Shown here in pieces: positions 45,535-56,500 of a stretch of DNA of 64,000 nucleotides. The stretch is from the NCBI GenBank assembly GCA_030068075.1, contig CM057826.1, positions 63,957,312 to 64,021,311 on the forward strand, given 5' to 3'. The notes under the pieces were generated by a model that was not told the DNA's origin, searched no databases, and saw only the letters and a program-made list of their open reading frames with translations. Position numbers and translations under genes: made by a program. How positions within the stretch are numbered: position 1 is the first letter of the stretch; each line of letters begins with the position of its first letter. This stretch comes from Paguma larvata. Taxonomy: Eukaryota; Chordata; Mammalia; Carnivora; Viverridae.

Positions 45535-45995
45535 CTGGCATCTTTATCCCTGAAGTTGCCTATCCAGCTCCTTGGGAATTGTCTTAGACACCCCCTCTCA
45601 CACACCCCATCCCTCCTAACATCTGTAGGTAAACTGGGCCTGCATATCTCTCAAAACCATCATCTGCTGCTCCTCCCTTGTTTCAGGATTCATTATTTCT
45701 CATCTGGGCTCTGACAATAGGCCTTTGACTGGTATTTGGTTCAGCACCTTGTTTTCTTCCACTCCATCCTTCAGATGGCTGTACAAGTGGTCTTTCTAAA
45801 ATGTAAACCCTATCATGTCTCCTACCTAGCTGATATCTCTGGTAGCTAGTGAAGAATGCAATTTCTTTGTACTGTGTATGAGTGGACACTTGCCTACCTT
45901 TGCAAATCATCTCCTGCCACTCCTTTTGTTCCAAGTACTGTGGTCATGCCAAATGACTTGAAGTTTCCTGATCGAACTATGGCCTCTCACAGCTT
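45535..45995 (+). mobile_element. L2 LINE fragment, sense
   Basis: 'catcatctgctgctcctccc', 'gacaataggcctttgactgg', 'taaaatgtaaaccctatcat', and 'ctcctgccactccttttgtt' follow the L2 ORF2 3' order, heavily mutated. Confidence 0.58.
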
Positions 45996-46014
45996 AATCC
46001 CTATGTGTGTGCTC

Positions 46015-46160
46015 TTCATTCATTCATTCCATAAACATTTACTGAGCACCTACTAAAAATGTGCCAGACACTCTTCACAGCTCTAAAGATACAGTAGTGA
46101 GCAGATGGTCAAAGTTCCTTCCTATTGTCTTGGGATTTCTAGTGAGCAGAGAAGGGCAAC
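46015..46160 (-). mobile_element. L2 LINE 3' end, antisense
   Basis: 'cattcattcattccataaac', 'tactgagcacctactaaaaa', 'atgtgccagacactcttcac', and 'gatacagtagtgagcagatg' are a clear reversed L2 terminus. Confidence 0.8.
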
Positions 46161-46315
46161 CATCCTCAAATAATACAGAAAAACTCTAAGTCTCATTCTA
46201 TTATACCTCCTCTCCAAATCCGAGTCTCTTCTCCAAGTTAAGCACTTGCTATTTTTAGGACTTTAGTGTGTATACTGTAACATTTCCATGCATTTTTAGA
46301 TATACAAATGTATAT

Positions 46316-46555
46316 ACAGGAATATATAATTTTCTTTAAAGTTTATTTATTTTTGAGAGATGCAGAGGCATAGCATGAACAAGGGAAGGGCAGAGAGATG
46401 AGGGAGACACAGAATGTGAAGCAGGCTCCAGGCTCTGAGCCGTCAGCACCGAGCCCGACGCGGGGCTCGAACTCACAGACTGCGAGATCATGGCCTGAGC
46501 CGAAGTCGGCCGCCCAACCGACTGAGCCACCCAGGGGCACAGGAATATATAATTT
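46316..46555 (-). mobile_element. Carnivore SINE, antisense, with perfect 17-bp TSD
   Basis: SINE body 46333-46538, with a CpG-rich middle ('gagcccgacgcggggctcga') and head 'gccacccagggg'. 'acaggaatatataattt' flanks it at 46316-46332 and 46539-46555, identical. It is a relatively young copy. Confidence 0.97.
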
Positions 46556-46767
46556 ATCTTGGTAAGAAGTTATTGCAGGGATCTCTGTGGGAATGATGAA
46601 GGCCTTTCCTAAATCAGTAGCAACAGTGATATAAGGAGGATTCAAGAGATATTTAGAAAAAAAGAGTTTAGATTACTTGGTGGTGGATTGCATGTGGAAG
46701 GTAAGGAAAAGCATATTTTTGATTATATGAAGTTTGGTGAAACCTTCCATGATTCCCATTGTCTACA
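46556..46767. other. Short unique-looking interval
   Basis: No feature is recognised. Confidence 0.5.
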
Positions 46768-46968
46768 GGAGTGGTGTTCAACCAGGGATAACTTTGCCCC
46801 CCAGGGAAGATGGTAAAGTCTGGAGACATTTCTGGCTGTCAGAAGAGAGGGGATAAGGAGAAGAGGAACGCCATTAGGCCAGGGCACAAAACAGATTCAC
46901 AGGACAGCTTGTGCAAAGAATTATCTGGTTCAAAATATCCTTAGTGCCAAGTTTGAGAAAGAGCATTA
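46768..46968 (+). mobile_element. MER20 DNA transposon, sense
   Basis: 'gtggtgttcaaccagggata', 'ttgccccccagggaagatgg', 'gtctggagacatttctggct', and 'aagaattatctggttcaaaa' follow MER20 from the 5' terminal repeat onward. Confidence 0.87.
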
Positions 46969-47995
46969 AGCAGATCTCTTAACACTGAAATGTAAGGCTC
47001 TTCAAAATATTGCCTAACTCCTTTCTAAACTAGATTCCTGTCACCCTGCAAGTGTTGTGTGACAAACAAAAACGACTTATTCCTGATTTCCCAAACACAT
47101 CTCTTTCTTTCTGCCTTACCAACCTTGTTTTTACTATCATTCTCTCATCCAGCAACATTTTCTCACTCCACCCTACTCCCCACTAAAAAAAAAAAAAAAG
47201 AGAGAGAGAGTGAGCTATCATTTATTCATGTAAATACTACATATACAATACTCTGCAACTTTATTTTACTCAATGCTATGTCTTGAAGGTATTTCCATTT
47301 CAGCATAAATAAATCTCTTTATTTCTACTGTATAGTTTTCCAGCATGGAGGACATATTTCTTTTGCTAGTACCTTGATTTTCCTTTGTAAAACCACCTCA
47401 CGCACTGTTCATGTGGCTGACCACCTCACCTTCTTCCTTTAGGAGCAGGATAATGGTCCATATTGGGCTGATTAGTGTCACAGGAATGGTTCAGGGGTGG
47501 ATGTGGGCCCCAGTTGGAGCCAATGAAAAGTCATATCTTGCTGTTTTCTAAACTTATGGTGTCCCATGTCTCCTTTGCTCTCATGTCTAAAACCTGTGTG
47601 CTGGAACATTCCAGGGGACACCCCCATAGCCTTCTTCAGTGAGTACTCTGGGTCTGATTTCATTTATGATCTGAATCTGTGTCTCCCGTACCTTAAGGAT
47701 TCTTTCTAATTACTGCCTCACAGAAAGCATTACATTTTGCTTTTTAAGTCTGTTTTAAATTTTTAAACATAACCCTTCTGTTACTTCTGTTATATATTAA
47801 CTGGCTCATTGCCTGGTAATTATCTATGTACTTACCTGCCTCTGGACAGGACTCTTTAAAGACAAATCATAACTAATTATCTGTCTCTCTGGCATTTGGC
47901 AGTCACTCATTAAGAATTTGTTGAATAACTAAATTCAAAATTGCCCTTGAATTCACCTTCCCTGGATAACTCAAGAAATTTTAGTGTTTTCTTAA
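46969..47995. other. 1-kb stretch with no gene; small A-rich repeat and possible L2 tail
   Basis: An A16 plus (GA)n run lies at about 47185-47210. 'agtcactcattaagaatttg' near 47902 may be an L2 tail. Nothing else is recognised. Confidence 0.45.
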
Positions 47996-48210
47996 AAAAT
48001 TTTTTTAATGTTCATTTATTTTGAGAGAGAGCAAGTGCGGGAGGGGAAGAGACCGAGGGAGAGAGAGAATCCCAAGCAGGTTCCACACTGTCAGCACAGA
48101 GCTTGATGCGTTACTCAAACTGACAAAGTGTGACCTCATGAACCATGAGATCATGACCCGAGCTGATATCAAGAGTTGGACGCTTAACCAACTGAGCCAC
48201 CGAGGCTCTC
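47996..48210 (-). mobile_element. Carnivore SINE, antisense
   Basis: Antisense SINE from 'aaatttttttaatgttcatt' to 'gccaccgaggctctcc', with mutated head and body. 'tagtgtttt' flanks both sides (about 47982 and 48219). Confidence 0.92.
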
Positions 48211-48284
48211 CGAGACTGTAGTGTTTTTCAAAGTACAAAGTTTTTGTACTACCTTGCGAGGAATTAAATTATTGTTCAGCAAAT

Positions 48285-48650
48285 ATTTACTCCCCCTGTC
48301 AGGATTCCATGAAAATGGAGTATTTCCTCTCCCTTGACTTTGGTCCTGTTACTTCCCTTGGCCAGTGGGCTATTAGTGGACCGGATGTGAGTGGAGGCTT
48401 GGCATGTGCTTGAGTGGAGAGCTTGCTTTCTCCCACTTCTGCTTTTCTCCAAGAGAAGAGCCTGCCTCAGGTAGATGATGGTTCAAGGAGCATGAGAGAC
48501 ATATGGAGCAGACCCAGACCTAACCAACAGCTTGGAGCCTGGATGAACTGCAGATGCACAGGTGAGTGAGAGTAGAGGCTTATTGTTGTCGCCCCTGAGA
48601 TGTGGGTGGTTTGTGACACAAAATTATTGTGGCGATAGCCCATGAAGACC
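48285..48650 (+). mobile_element. MLT1-class LTR (ERVL-MaLR)
   Basis: 'gttacttcccttggccagtg', 'ttggcatgtgcttgagtgga', 'gcatgagagacatatggagc', 'gaggcttattgttgtcgccc', and 'gggtggtttgtgacacaaaa' follow a MaLR LTR in the sense orientation. Confidence 0.72.
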
Positions 48651-48651
48651 C

Positions 48652-48790
48652 TTGTGCATCAGAACTACTTGAGTGCTTGTTATGAATGAGATGTTTGAGC
48701 CCCACTCTAGACCTAATAACTCATAATCCTTGGGGTGTTTTTAGAAGTCTGTATTTTAACAAGATCCTCAGGAGATTCTAATTGCTGACT
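48652..48790 (+). mobile_element. MER5-type DNA transposon
   Basis: 'tgtgcatcagaactacttga', 'tttgagccccactctagacc', and 'tctgtattttaacaagatcc' match a MER5A/B-like element directly after the LTR. Confidence 0.68.
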
Positions 48791-50299
48791 GCCGGTCTAC
48801 AGCATTTATCACCGGGCTATTTTTGTTGATGTGGAAAGAACAGTAGGTTAGCACCCAGAGAGCTGCTACATTTACCTACAAAAAATTATTCTGAGAAATT
48901 TGGGGCTGTAGAGAAAACAGGAAACAAGATTTTCTCACCAAATTATTTAACTAAAGGGATGGGAAACTTAAAGTCTTCTTGAGGTAATTTATAAATACAG
49001 CATTTCTCAAAAAGCTATCCCTCATGCAAGTGCCCAGTTCAAACCACGTGTTTAAACTTGTAGAAGTTAAAACTAATTGGGCCCTAGGACATCAGGACAT
49101 CAATGACAACACAATATTAATTAGTCAAACACATATGTAATAAGCTTATTGAATATCAGGCACTCTGGAAGACAATGGAAATCAAATATACTCAAGAACT
49201 TCTACCTTACTTAGCTAAGTTCCTTCTGTGTGCACAGGTGAGTGTTGGAGAGTTTCAAGGAAGTAAGTGATGCGATTATTGAACTTTTCGTGGGATGCCT
49301 TCTGTCATTTCTTTAGGCACCCAATCACCCTTCTCCTCATTTGTTCTCTTTGGGACCCACCCTATATCTTGTCTATGGAGAGAATTCTTTTTAGTAGTTG
49401 CAAGACAAAATGCTCTCTCCTCAACGCTGAGTTCGTCTCTGCACTCTTGCCCCAGGTTCCTTCCGCAGTGTACTGCATCGTGCCAGAAAATTCCACCTCT
49501 CAGCAACCACGCAGGTGGCCAGTGCTCCCAAACTCAGGTTCTCCAGCTCCATTCAGAGCATTGGTACTCCTTGCCCAGAGCACGGACTGTGACCAGGAAA
49601 CCTTATAATGGAGCACTGTTATAATCAGCCTTTCGGGTCATGAAATCTATTTCTCCAGGAAGCATTTTCAGTAGTAGATGGAATAAGAATTGAAATCTGC
49701 AGGGAGTCTCACTGTGCTTAATATGCTTCAGAAACAAATACTGATTTGTATTATTTGCTTACCTGAAGTTCATCTGATAATTCCAGAGTGGGTTACTGAA
49801 GTAACCTTTGGTCATTGACAACAAAGAGCATAGAATGAACTTATTTTTCTCCTAACAATATAACATCATGTTCCTAGCAAATTGCCCTGTGCCTTTTTTC
49901 ATGATTACTCATCCAAACCACAGCTTTGCCCTATGAGACTTAACTTCTAAAGGAGACAGCTAGACTCCTATCATCATGAGGTCACCTTATCATTTTATAT
50001 GGAAAATTCCTAATAGCATCAAATATTGTAAAATGTAAGCATTTCAGAATAGGAACTGTGCCTTTGATGTGTTATTTTCTACCCAGAGTAACCTAAAAAT
50101 ATTTAACAATAGTTAAAATAGGGGAACAGAAACAGTATACTTGTGGGCTGAACATCTCTGTAACTCTAGTTCTCTGATAAGTTAGTACCACTTGGCAGCT
50201 CTATTTTCATCACTGAGAATTCAATTACTGAGCATTCAAGTGCTGCCGGCATTGATCCAAATGGCATGGCTTAAGGAAGTTCAAATTACGTTTTGGGGT
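48791..50299. other. 1.5-kb stretch with no gene or clear repeat
   Basis: Unique-looking sequence with a possible L2 scrap near 49130-49190. Overlapping open frames at 49267-49624 occupy both strands and lack domain features. Confidence 0.5.
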
Positions 50300-50496
50300 C
50301 CGCTCTTGGATGAAGGTCTAGCATTGGAATCACCATTGCCATTTGTCCCCTGATGCAGATGCTATTGGTGTCCCACCCAGATCCTGTTTTTCTGGGCTGG
50401 ACCTTCCTCCCCACAACACCCCACCCGCATTTGCTGTGGGCGTTGGCTGCTAATAGCAGCTCACAGCTGTCCCCTTCTTTGGGCACCTGCCCTTGG

Positions 50497-50594
50497 CCAA
50501 TGGGAGCCCCCTTGTCCAGAGAAGCCAGAAAGGTTCTCCCTTCCAGGGAGGGTGGCCTGTGGCCAATGACTGACTAATGGGGGTGATATAAAAG
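50497..50594 (+). promoter_or_regulatory. CCAAT/CCAAT/TATA promoter-like arrangement
   Basis: CCAAT at 50497-50501 and 50563-50567 (both in a GGCCAATG context) precede TATAAAAG at 50587-50594. A start site would be expected about 25-30 bp on, near 50615-50622. A donor-like AGGTGAGA follows at 50668-50675. The spacing is that of a classical TATA promoter, most simply the U3 region of the surrounding LTR. No transcript evidence is available here. Confidence 0.45.
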
Positions 50595-50807
50595 CCCCCC
50601 CACTTCACCTCAAGGCAGAACAAACTGGTATAATTCATGCTCCAGAGTTCCCAATGAGATCAGGCTGAGGTGAGACTTCTGCTGAAACCACATCCTTTCC
50701 TAGTGATTTTCCTTCCCTTGTTTTGCTTTCCTTACTCCCTTACAGGTTTTTCCGAAGAGTAGTCTATTACTCTGCCAATAAGTTGCTTAAATAAGATTTC
50801 CCATCTT

Positions 50808-51021
50808 GGGACCCCTGGGTGGCTCAGTCAGTTAGGCGTCCAACTCTTGATTTGGCTCAGGTCATGATGTCATAGTTCGTGAGTTCAAGCCCTGTATTGG
50901 GCTCTGTGCTGATGGCACAGAGACTGCTTGGGATTCTTTCTCTCTCTTTCTCTCTGCCCCTCCCTTGCTCACTCTCTCTCTCTCTCTCTCTCTCAAAATA
51001 AATAAATAAACATAAAAAAAA
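50808..51021 (+). mobile_element. Carnivore SINE (felid type)
   Basis: Sense SINE from 'gggacccctgggtggctcag' to 'aaataaataaacataaaaaa', with a (CT)n stretch. 'aagatttcccat' before and 'aagaatctccat' after look like an imperfect duplication. It splits the LTR-like block. Confidence 0.94.
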
Positions 51022-51085
51022 AAGAATCTCCATATCAGTTTTTCCTTCTGAGGAGCTTGTCCTAAGGTATCCTCCCAAATAGGGT

Positions 51086-51459
51086 TAGAGAAATCCTCCC
51101 GAACACTATACTGCTATTAACAGCAAGGTGACTGAGTCCTAAACACAGGTTTGAAACTCTTAAGATGCACTTACCCACCACCTGAAATATAAGAGGCTGC
51201 CAACTGGTCACATACAGTTACAATAGACACTGATCTGGATATGGTATTCATAGACAGGGGTCTTCATTTGAATGGAAATATCTTAATATCCTGCAGAGTT
51301 GCAAATAGGAACTCATCCTTCACCTAACAGTCACAGTTATTAACTGCTGCACAATTCACCTGAGATAACAGCTCAGGAACGAATGCAAGCCACAAGTCAA
51401 GTTCACACAGTTAAGGAACAACAGAGCAACAGCAGAGTTTTCAGAAATGAATGACAAAA
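51086..51459. other. No gene or named repeat recognised
   Basis: Unique-looking sequence after the LTR-like block. Confidence 0.5.
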
Positions 51460-51560
51460 TAATCAAATAATAGTAATAATTGATATTTGTTATTTGTCAC
51501 AGATTGGGTGCCAGGTATTGTAACCAAGACCTCAATCTTTTCACTACGTAACTCTATGGA
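51460..51560 (-). mobile_element. Possible MIR fragment, antisense
   Basis: 'aataatagtaataattgata', 'gattgggtgccaggtattgt', and 'cactacgtaactctatgga' are weakly MIR-like in reverse. Confidence 0.4.
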
Positions 51561-52335
51561 CACCCAGTTAATATAGTAAGGACCCCATTCGAGTGCAATT
51601 CATCAAAGGCATTGGTCTCCATGGCCGCAACATAGTTGGAAGATGGTGGAAAATTACCACATTGGCTGGAGCCTCCCTCTGAGTGATAGATCAGTCCTCT
51701 CCCTTTTGAAACAATTAAGGTAATCATTACTCTCATCTTCTAAAGGCCTTTTTCCTTCTCATTTTGAGCACTTTTAGACTCTTTCTTTTATGCTTCAATT
51801 TAACGTGCCACCTGCTCACTAGAAGCTATGCTTTTAGCTGAGCTACTAAAAGCAAGAAAGCATTAATCAAACATTAGCACTTTTTTGAAGTCAAGCATAA
51901 CCTCAAAGTGGCAGACAGTAAAATCCTGATACATAATTACCTCTAACCTTTTCCTTTTTTCTTTTTTTTTTTTGGAACTCATCTGCCTAGAATATTTACA
52001 CTCTTCAGTACATTTCCTTGTTTCTACGGTTGGAGTCCTGAGTTTCTAGGTATGTATTCCAGCTTCCTTTGAGAGATGGAGGATGCCTAGGGATTTATTG
52101 ACTAATTGGTGACAGGTCTCACAGAAAGACACATGTGTATACACAGTCTTAAGAACGATGTCAAAGTGTTGGTAACGAACTTGCATGGGCAGGGAGATGG
52201 CAGGGCCTTGTGTATCTGGGCACTGGCCCATCACAGATACTGCTTGCGGATTCATGAACTTCCTTCCTTAATGGAGAAATGTTTTCCTATCAAATGAGAG
52301 CCCTTCTACTTGCATTCTGGATGCTCTCCCAAGGA
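51561..52335. other. No gene recognised; T-rich run
   Basis: Contains a T-rich run at 51951-51975. Otherwise unique-looking. Confidence 0.5.
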
Positions 52336-52445
52336 CAAGACTGTAGTCATTTCCCCTGTCTCTTCAGCATTCGCTCTCTCTCTCCTGGATAATCTTACCA
52401 TTGGACATATTCGTTTTAATATTACTCATTTTAAAACACATACAT
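52336..52445 (+). mobile_element. L2 LINE, 5' portion before the LINE-1 insertion
   Basis: 'ctgtctcttcagcattcgct' and 'ctctctcctggataatctta' are L2-like, and the sequence resumes at 57778 across the L1 insertion. The end, 52432-52445, is the first copy of the L1 target duplication. Confidence 0.5.
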
Positions 52446-52604
52446 GGGTGTCTTTTAAACTAAGAAGGACTGAAACTGAGGAATTCAAAATCCCAGGGAT
52501 CTTCAGGAAGAGTAGTTGGAGGCTACAGGGAAGAGAATGCAAAATCCAGAACATCCTGGGAGACTGAGGAGAACTAGGAAATAAACTAATACACACGTAG
52601 CCAA

Positions 52605-53488
52605 AATGACCAAACGGAAGAACTCCAGACTGTACAGGAAATAGTGACAGCACAAGAAATGATGAAATCACACATAAGCAACTTAACAGAACAAGAATAA
52701 AGAATTATGAATATAAAAATACTCGCTGGGCTTGAAAAAAGCATAGAAGAAAGCAGGGGGACCCTAGAGACAGAGATAAAGGTCCTAAAAAAACGGTCTA
52801 GAGGAATTAAAAAATGCTTTCAATGAGGTACAAAACAAATTGGAGGCAGCCACAGTGCGATTGAAGAGGCAGAAGAGAGAAAGGGGAATTAGAAGATAAA
52901 ATTATGGAAAAGGAGGAAGCAGAGAAAAAGAGAAAAACTGATTCAGGAACAGGAAAGGAGAATTCGAGAGCTGAGCGATGCAATCAAACGGAATAATATC
53001 CATATTATAGGAATTCCAGAGGAAGAAGAGAGAGAGAAAGGAGTCGAAGGGGTACTTGAACAAATCATCGCTGAGAACTTCCCCAACATGAAGAAGGAAA
53101 TGGGCATTGAAGTCCAAGGGGCACAGAGAACTCCCCTCAGACATAACCTGAATAGACCCTCAGCACGACACATCATAGTAAGCTGGGAAAATACAAAGAC
53201 AAAGAGAGAATCCTGAAAGCAGCTAGGGATAAACGGGCCTTGACTTACAAAGGCAGACACATTAGGGTAGTAACAGACTTATCTACAGAAAGTTGGCAAG
53301 CCAAAAAGGAATGGCAGGAAATCTTCAATGTGATGAATAGGAAGGATATGCAGCCAAGAATCCTTTACCTGGCCAGCCTGTCATTCAGAATAGAAGGAGA
53401 GATAAGGGTCTTCCCAAACAAACAAAAACTGAAGGAATACATCGCAAATAAACCAATCTTACAAGAGATCCTGAGGGGAACTCTATGA
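52605..53488 (+). pseudogene. LINE-1 ORF1 pseudogene
   Basis: ORF1 encodes the trimeric RNA-binding chaperone that coats L1 RNA. The likely ATG is at 52605 ('atgaccaaacggaagaactc'), but a stop follows after about 12 codons and the coiled-coil part is broken by several stops and shifts. A conserved stretch is readable around 53085-53135 (FPNMKKEMG, then QGAQRTP). Only the C-terminal domain stays open, at 53240-53488, with TYKGRHIRVVTDLS, KKEWQEIFNVM and LSFRIEGEIRVFP as its family landmarks. It ends with a stop next to the start of ORF2, as in intact L1s. Confidence 0.88.
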
Positions 53489-53534
53489 AGGAAAGGTTGC
53501 AAGGAACACAGAGCACCAGAGACATCCTTACAAG

Positions 53535-56500
53535 CATGAAACCTACAGATAACACCTTGACTCTAAACCCATATTTTTCAATATTAACGCTGAACGTAAA
53601 TGGACTAAATGCTCCAATTAAAAGACATAGGGTAACAGAATGGATTAAAAAACCAGACCCTTCTATCTGCTGTCTTCAAGAGACCCATTTTAGACCTGAG
53701 GACACCTTCAGATTGAAAGTGAGGGGATGGAGAACTATCTACCATGCTACTGGAACTCAGAAGAAAGCTGGAATAGCCACATTTATATTGGACAAACTGG
53801 ACTTTAAAGTAAAAGATGTAATAAAGATGAAGAAGGGCATTATATAATAATCACAGGGACTATCCAGCAGGAAGAGCTAACAATTATAAATATCTACGCG
53901 CCGAAATCTGGGGCACCCAAATTTGTAAAGCAACTAATTACAAACGTAAGCAATCTTATTGATAAAAATGTGCTAATTGCAGGGGACCTTAATACCCCAC
54001 TCACAGCGCTGGATAGATCCACTAAACAGAGAATCACCATAGAAACAGTGGACCTGAACAACACATTGGAACAGATGGGCCTGACAGATATCTTCAGGGC
54101 CCTTCATCCAGAAGCAAAGGAATTTACATTCTTCTCAAATGCACATGGTACATTTTCCAAGATAGACCATATTTTGGGGTGCAAGGAAGTGCTGAATAAA
54201 TATAAAAAAATTGAGATCATACCATGCACATTTTCAGACCACAATGCTTTGAAACTTGAAATCAACCACAGGAAAAAGTCTGGAAAACCCCCACAAACAT
54301 GGAGGCTAAAGAATAACCTACTAAAAGACGAATAGGTCAACCAAGCAATCAGAGAAGAAATTAAAAAATAGATGGAAACAAATGAAAATGAAAATACGAC
54401 AATCCAAACACTTTGGGATGCGGCAAAGGCAGTGCTGAGAGGGAAATATATTGCAATCCAGGCCCATCTCAAGAAACAAGAAAAATGACTAACACAAATT
54501 CTAACAGCACGCCTAAAGGAACTAGAAGCAGAAGAGCTAAGACAACTCAAACCAGCAGAAAGAGAGAAATAACAAAGATTAGGGCACAAATTAATCATAT
54601 GGAAACAGAAAAAGTAGTGGAACAGATCAATGAAACCAAGAGCTGGTTCTTTGAAAAAATAAACAAAATTGATAAACCTCTAGCCAGCCTCCTCAAAAAG
54701 AAAAGAGAGAGAACCCAATCAATAAAATCATGAACGAAAATGGAGTGATTACAACCAATCCCTCAGAAATAACAAGCAATCATAAGAGAATATTATGAAA
54801 AACTATATGCCATCATAATTGAACAACCTGGAAGAAATAGACAAATTCCTAAACAACCACATGCTACCAAAACTCAAACGGGAAGAAACACAAAACTTGA
54901 ACAGACCCATAACAAGGGAAGAAATTGAATCAGTTATCAAAAATCTCCCAGCAAACAAAAGTCCAGGGCCAGATGGCTTCCCTGTGGAATTTTACCAGAC
55001 ATTTAAAACAGAATTAATACCTATCCTCCTCAAGCTGTTCCAAAAAATTGAGAGAGAAGGAAAACTCCTCGACTCATTCTATGAAGCCAGCATCACTTTG
55101 ATTCCCAAACCAGATAGAGACTCAGCAAAAAAAGAGAACTACAGGCCAATATCCTTGATGAACATGGATGCAAAAATTCTTAACAAGATATTAGCAAATA
55201 GAATCCAACAGTGTATAAAAAGAATTATCCACCACGATCAAGTAGGATTCATCCCTGGGTTGCAGGGATGGTTCAACATTCACAAATCAATCAACATGAT
55301 ACATCACATTAACAAAAGAAAAGATAAGAATCATATGATCCTATAGATTGATGCAGAGAAAGCATTTGACAAAATACAGCATCCCTTCTTAATAAAAACT
55401 CTTGAGAAAGTTGGGATAGAAGGAACATACTTAAGCATCATAAAAGCCATTTATGAAAAGCCCACAGCTAATATCATCCTCAATGGGGAAAAACTGAGAG
55501 CCTTCCCCCTGAAATCAGGAACACGACAGGGATATCCACTCTCACTACTGCTATTTAACATAGTGTTGGAGGTCCTAGCATCAGCAATCAGACAAGAAAG
55601 CAAAATAAGGGGCGCCTGGGTGGCTCAGTTGGTTAAGCGGCCGACTTCGGCTCAGGTCATGATCTCACTGTCTGTAAGTTCGAGCCCCGCGTCGGGCTCT
55701 GTGCTGCCCTTTCCCTGCTCATACTCTGTCTCTATGTCTCTCAAAAATAAATAAACGTTAAAAAAAAAATTAAAAAAAAAGGCAAAATAAAAGGCATCAG
55801 GATAGGCAAGGATGAAGTCAAACTTTCACTTTTTGCAGACGACGTGATACTTTACATGGAAAACCCAACAGAATCCACCAAAAGCCTACTAGAACTGATC
55901 CATGAATTTTGCAAAGTTGCAGGATACAAAATCAATGTACAGAAATCGGTTGCATTCCTTTACACCAATAATGAAGCAATAGAAAGAGAAATAAAGAAGC
56001 GAATCCCATTCACAATTGCACCAAAAACCATCAAATACCTAGGAATAAACCTAACCAAAAATGTAAAAGACCTTTATGCTGAAAACTATAAAAAACTTAC
56101 AAAGGAAATTGAGGAAGACACAAGGAAATGGAAAAACATCCCATGCTCATGGATCGGAAGAATAAATATTGTTAAAATGGCAAACTACCCAAAGCAATCT
56201 ACACATTCAGTGCAATCCCAATCAAAATTGCACCAGCATTCTTCTCAAAGCTAGAGCAAACAATCCTAAAATTTGTATGGAACCACGAAAGACCCCGAAT
56301 AGCCAAAGTAATACTGAAGACTAAAACCAAAGCGGGAGGCATCACAATCCCAGATTTTAACCTCTACTACAAAGCGGTAGTCATCACGACAGCATGGTAT
56401 TGGCACAAGAACAGACACATAGACCAATGGAATAGAATAAAGAACCCAGAGATGGACCCACAAGCATATGGCCAACTAATCTTTGACAAAACGGGAAAGA

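Larger units (their letters stand above)
50300..51085 (+). mobile_element. Putative LTR of an old endogenous retrovirus, split by a SINE
   Basis: The block has the architecture of an LTR. A GC-rich part is followed by two CCAAT boxes (50497 and 50563), a TATA-type box (50587), a downstream R-like part with an AATAAG signal (50777), and, after the SINE, 'tcagtttttccttctgagga' plus 'cttgtcctaaggtat', like an LTR 3' end. No retroviral coding sequence is next to it. The family could not be fixed. The alternative is a unique promoter region. Confidence 0.45.

Noticed and set aside
53485..56254. An active LINE-1 reverse transcriptase
   Set aside because: Motifs are readable, but frameshifts, stops at 54333 and 55344 and a SINE at 55609 rule out a functional protein.
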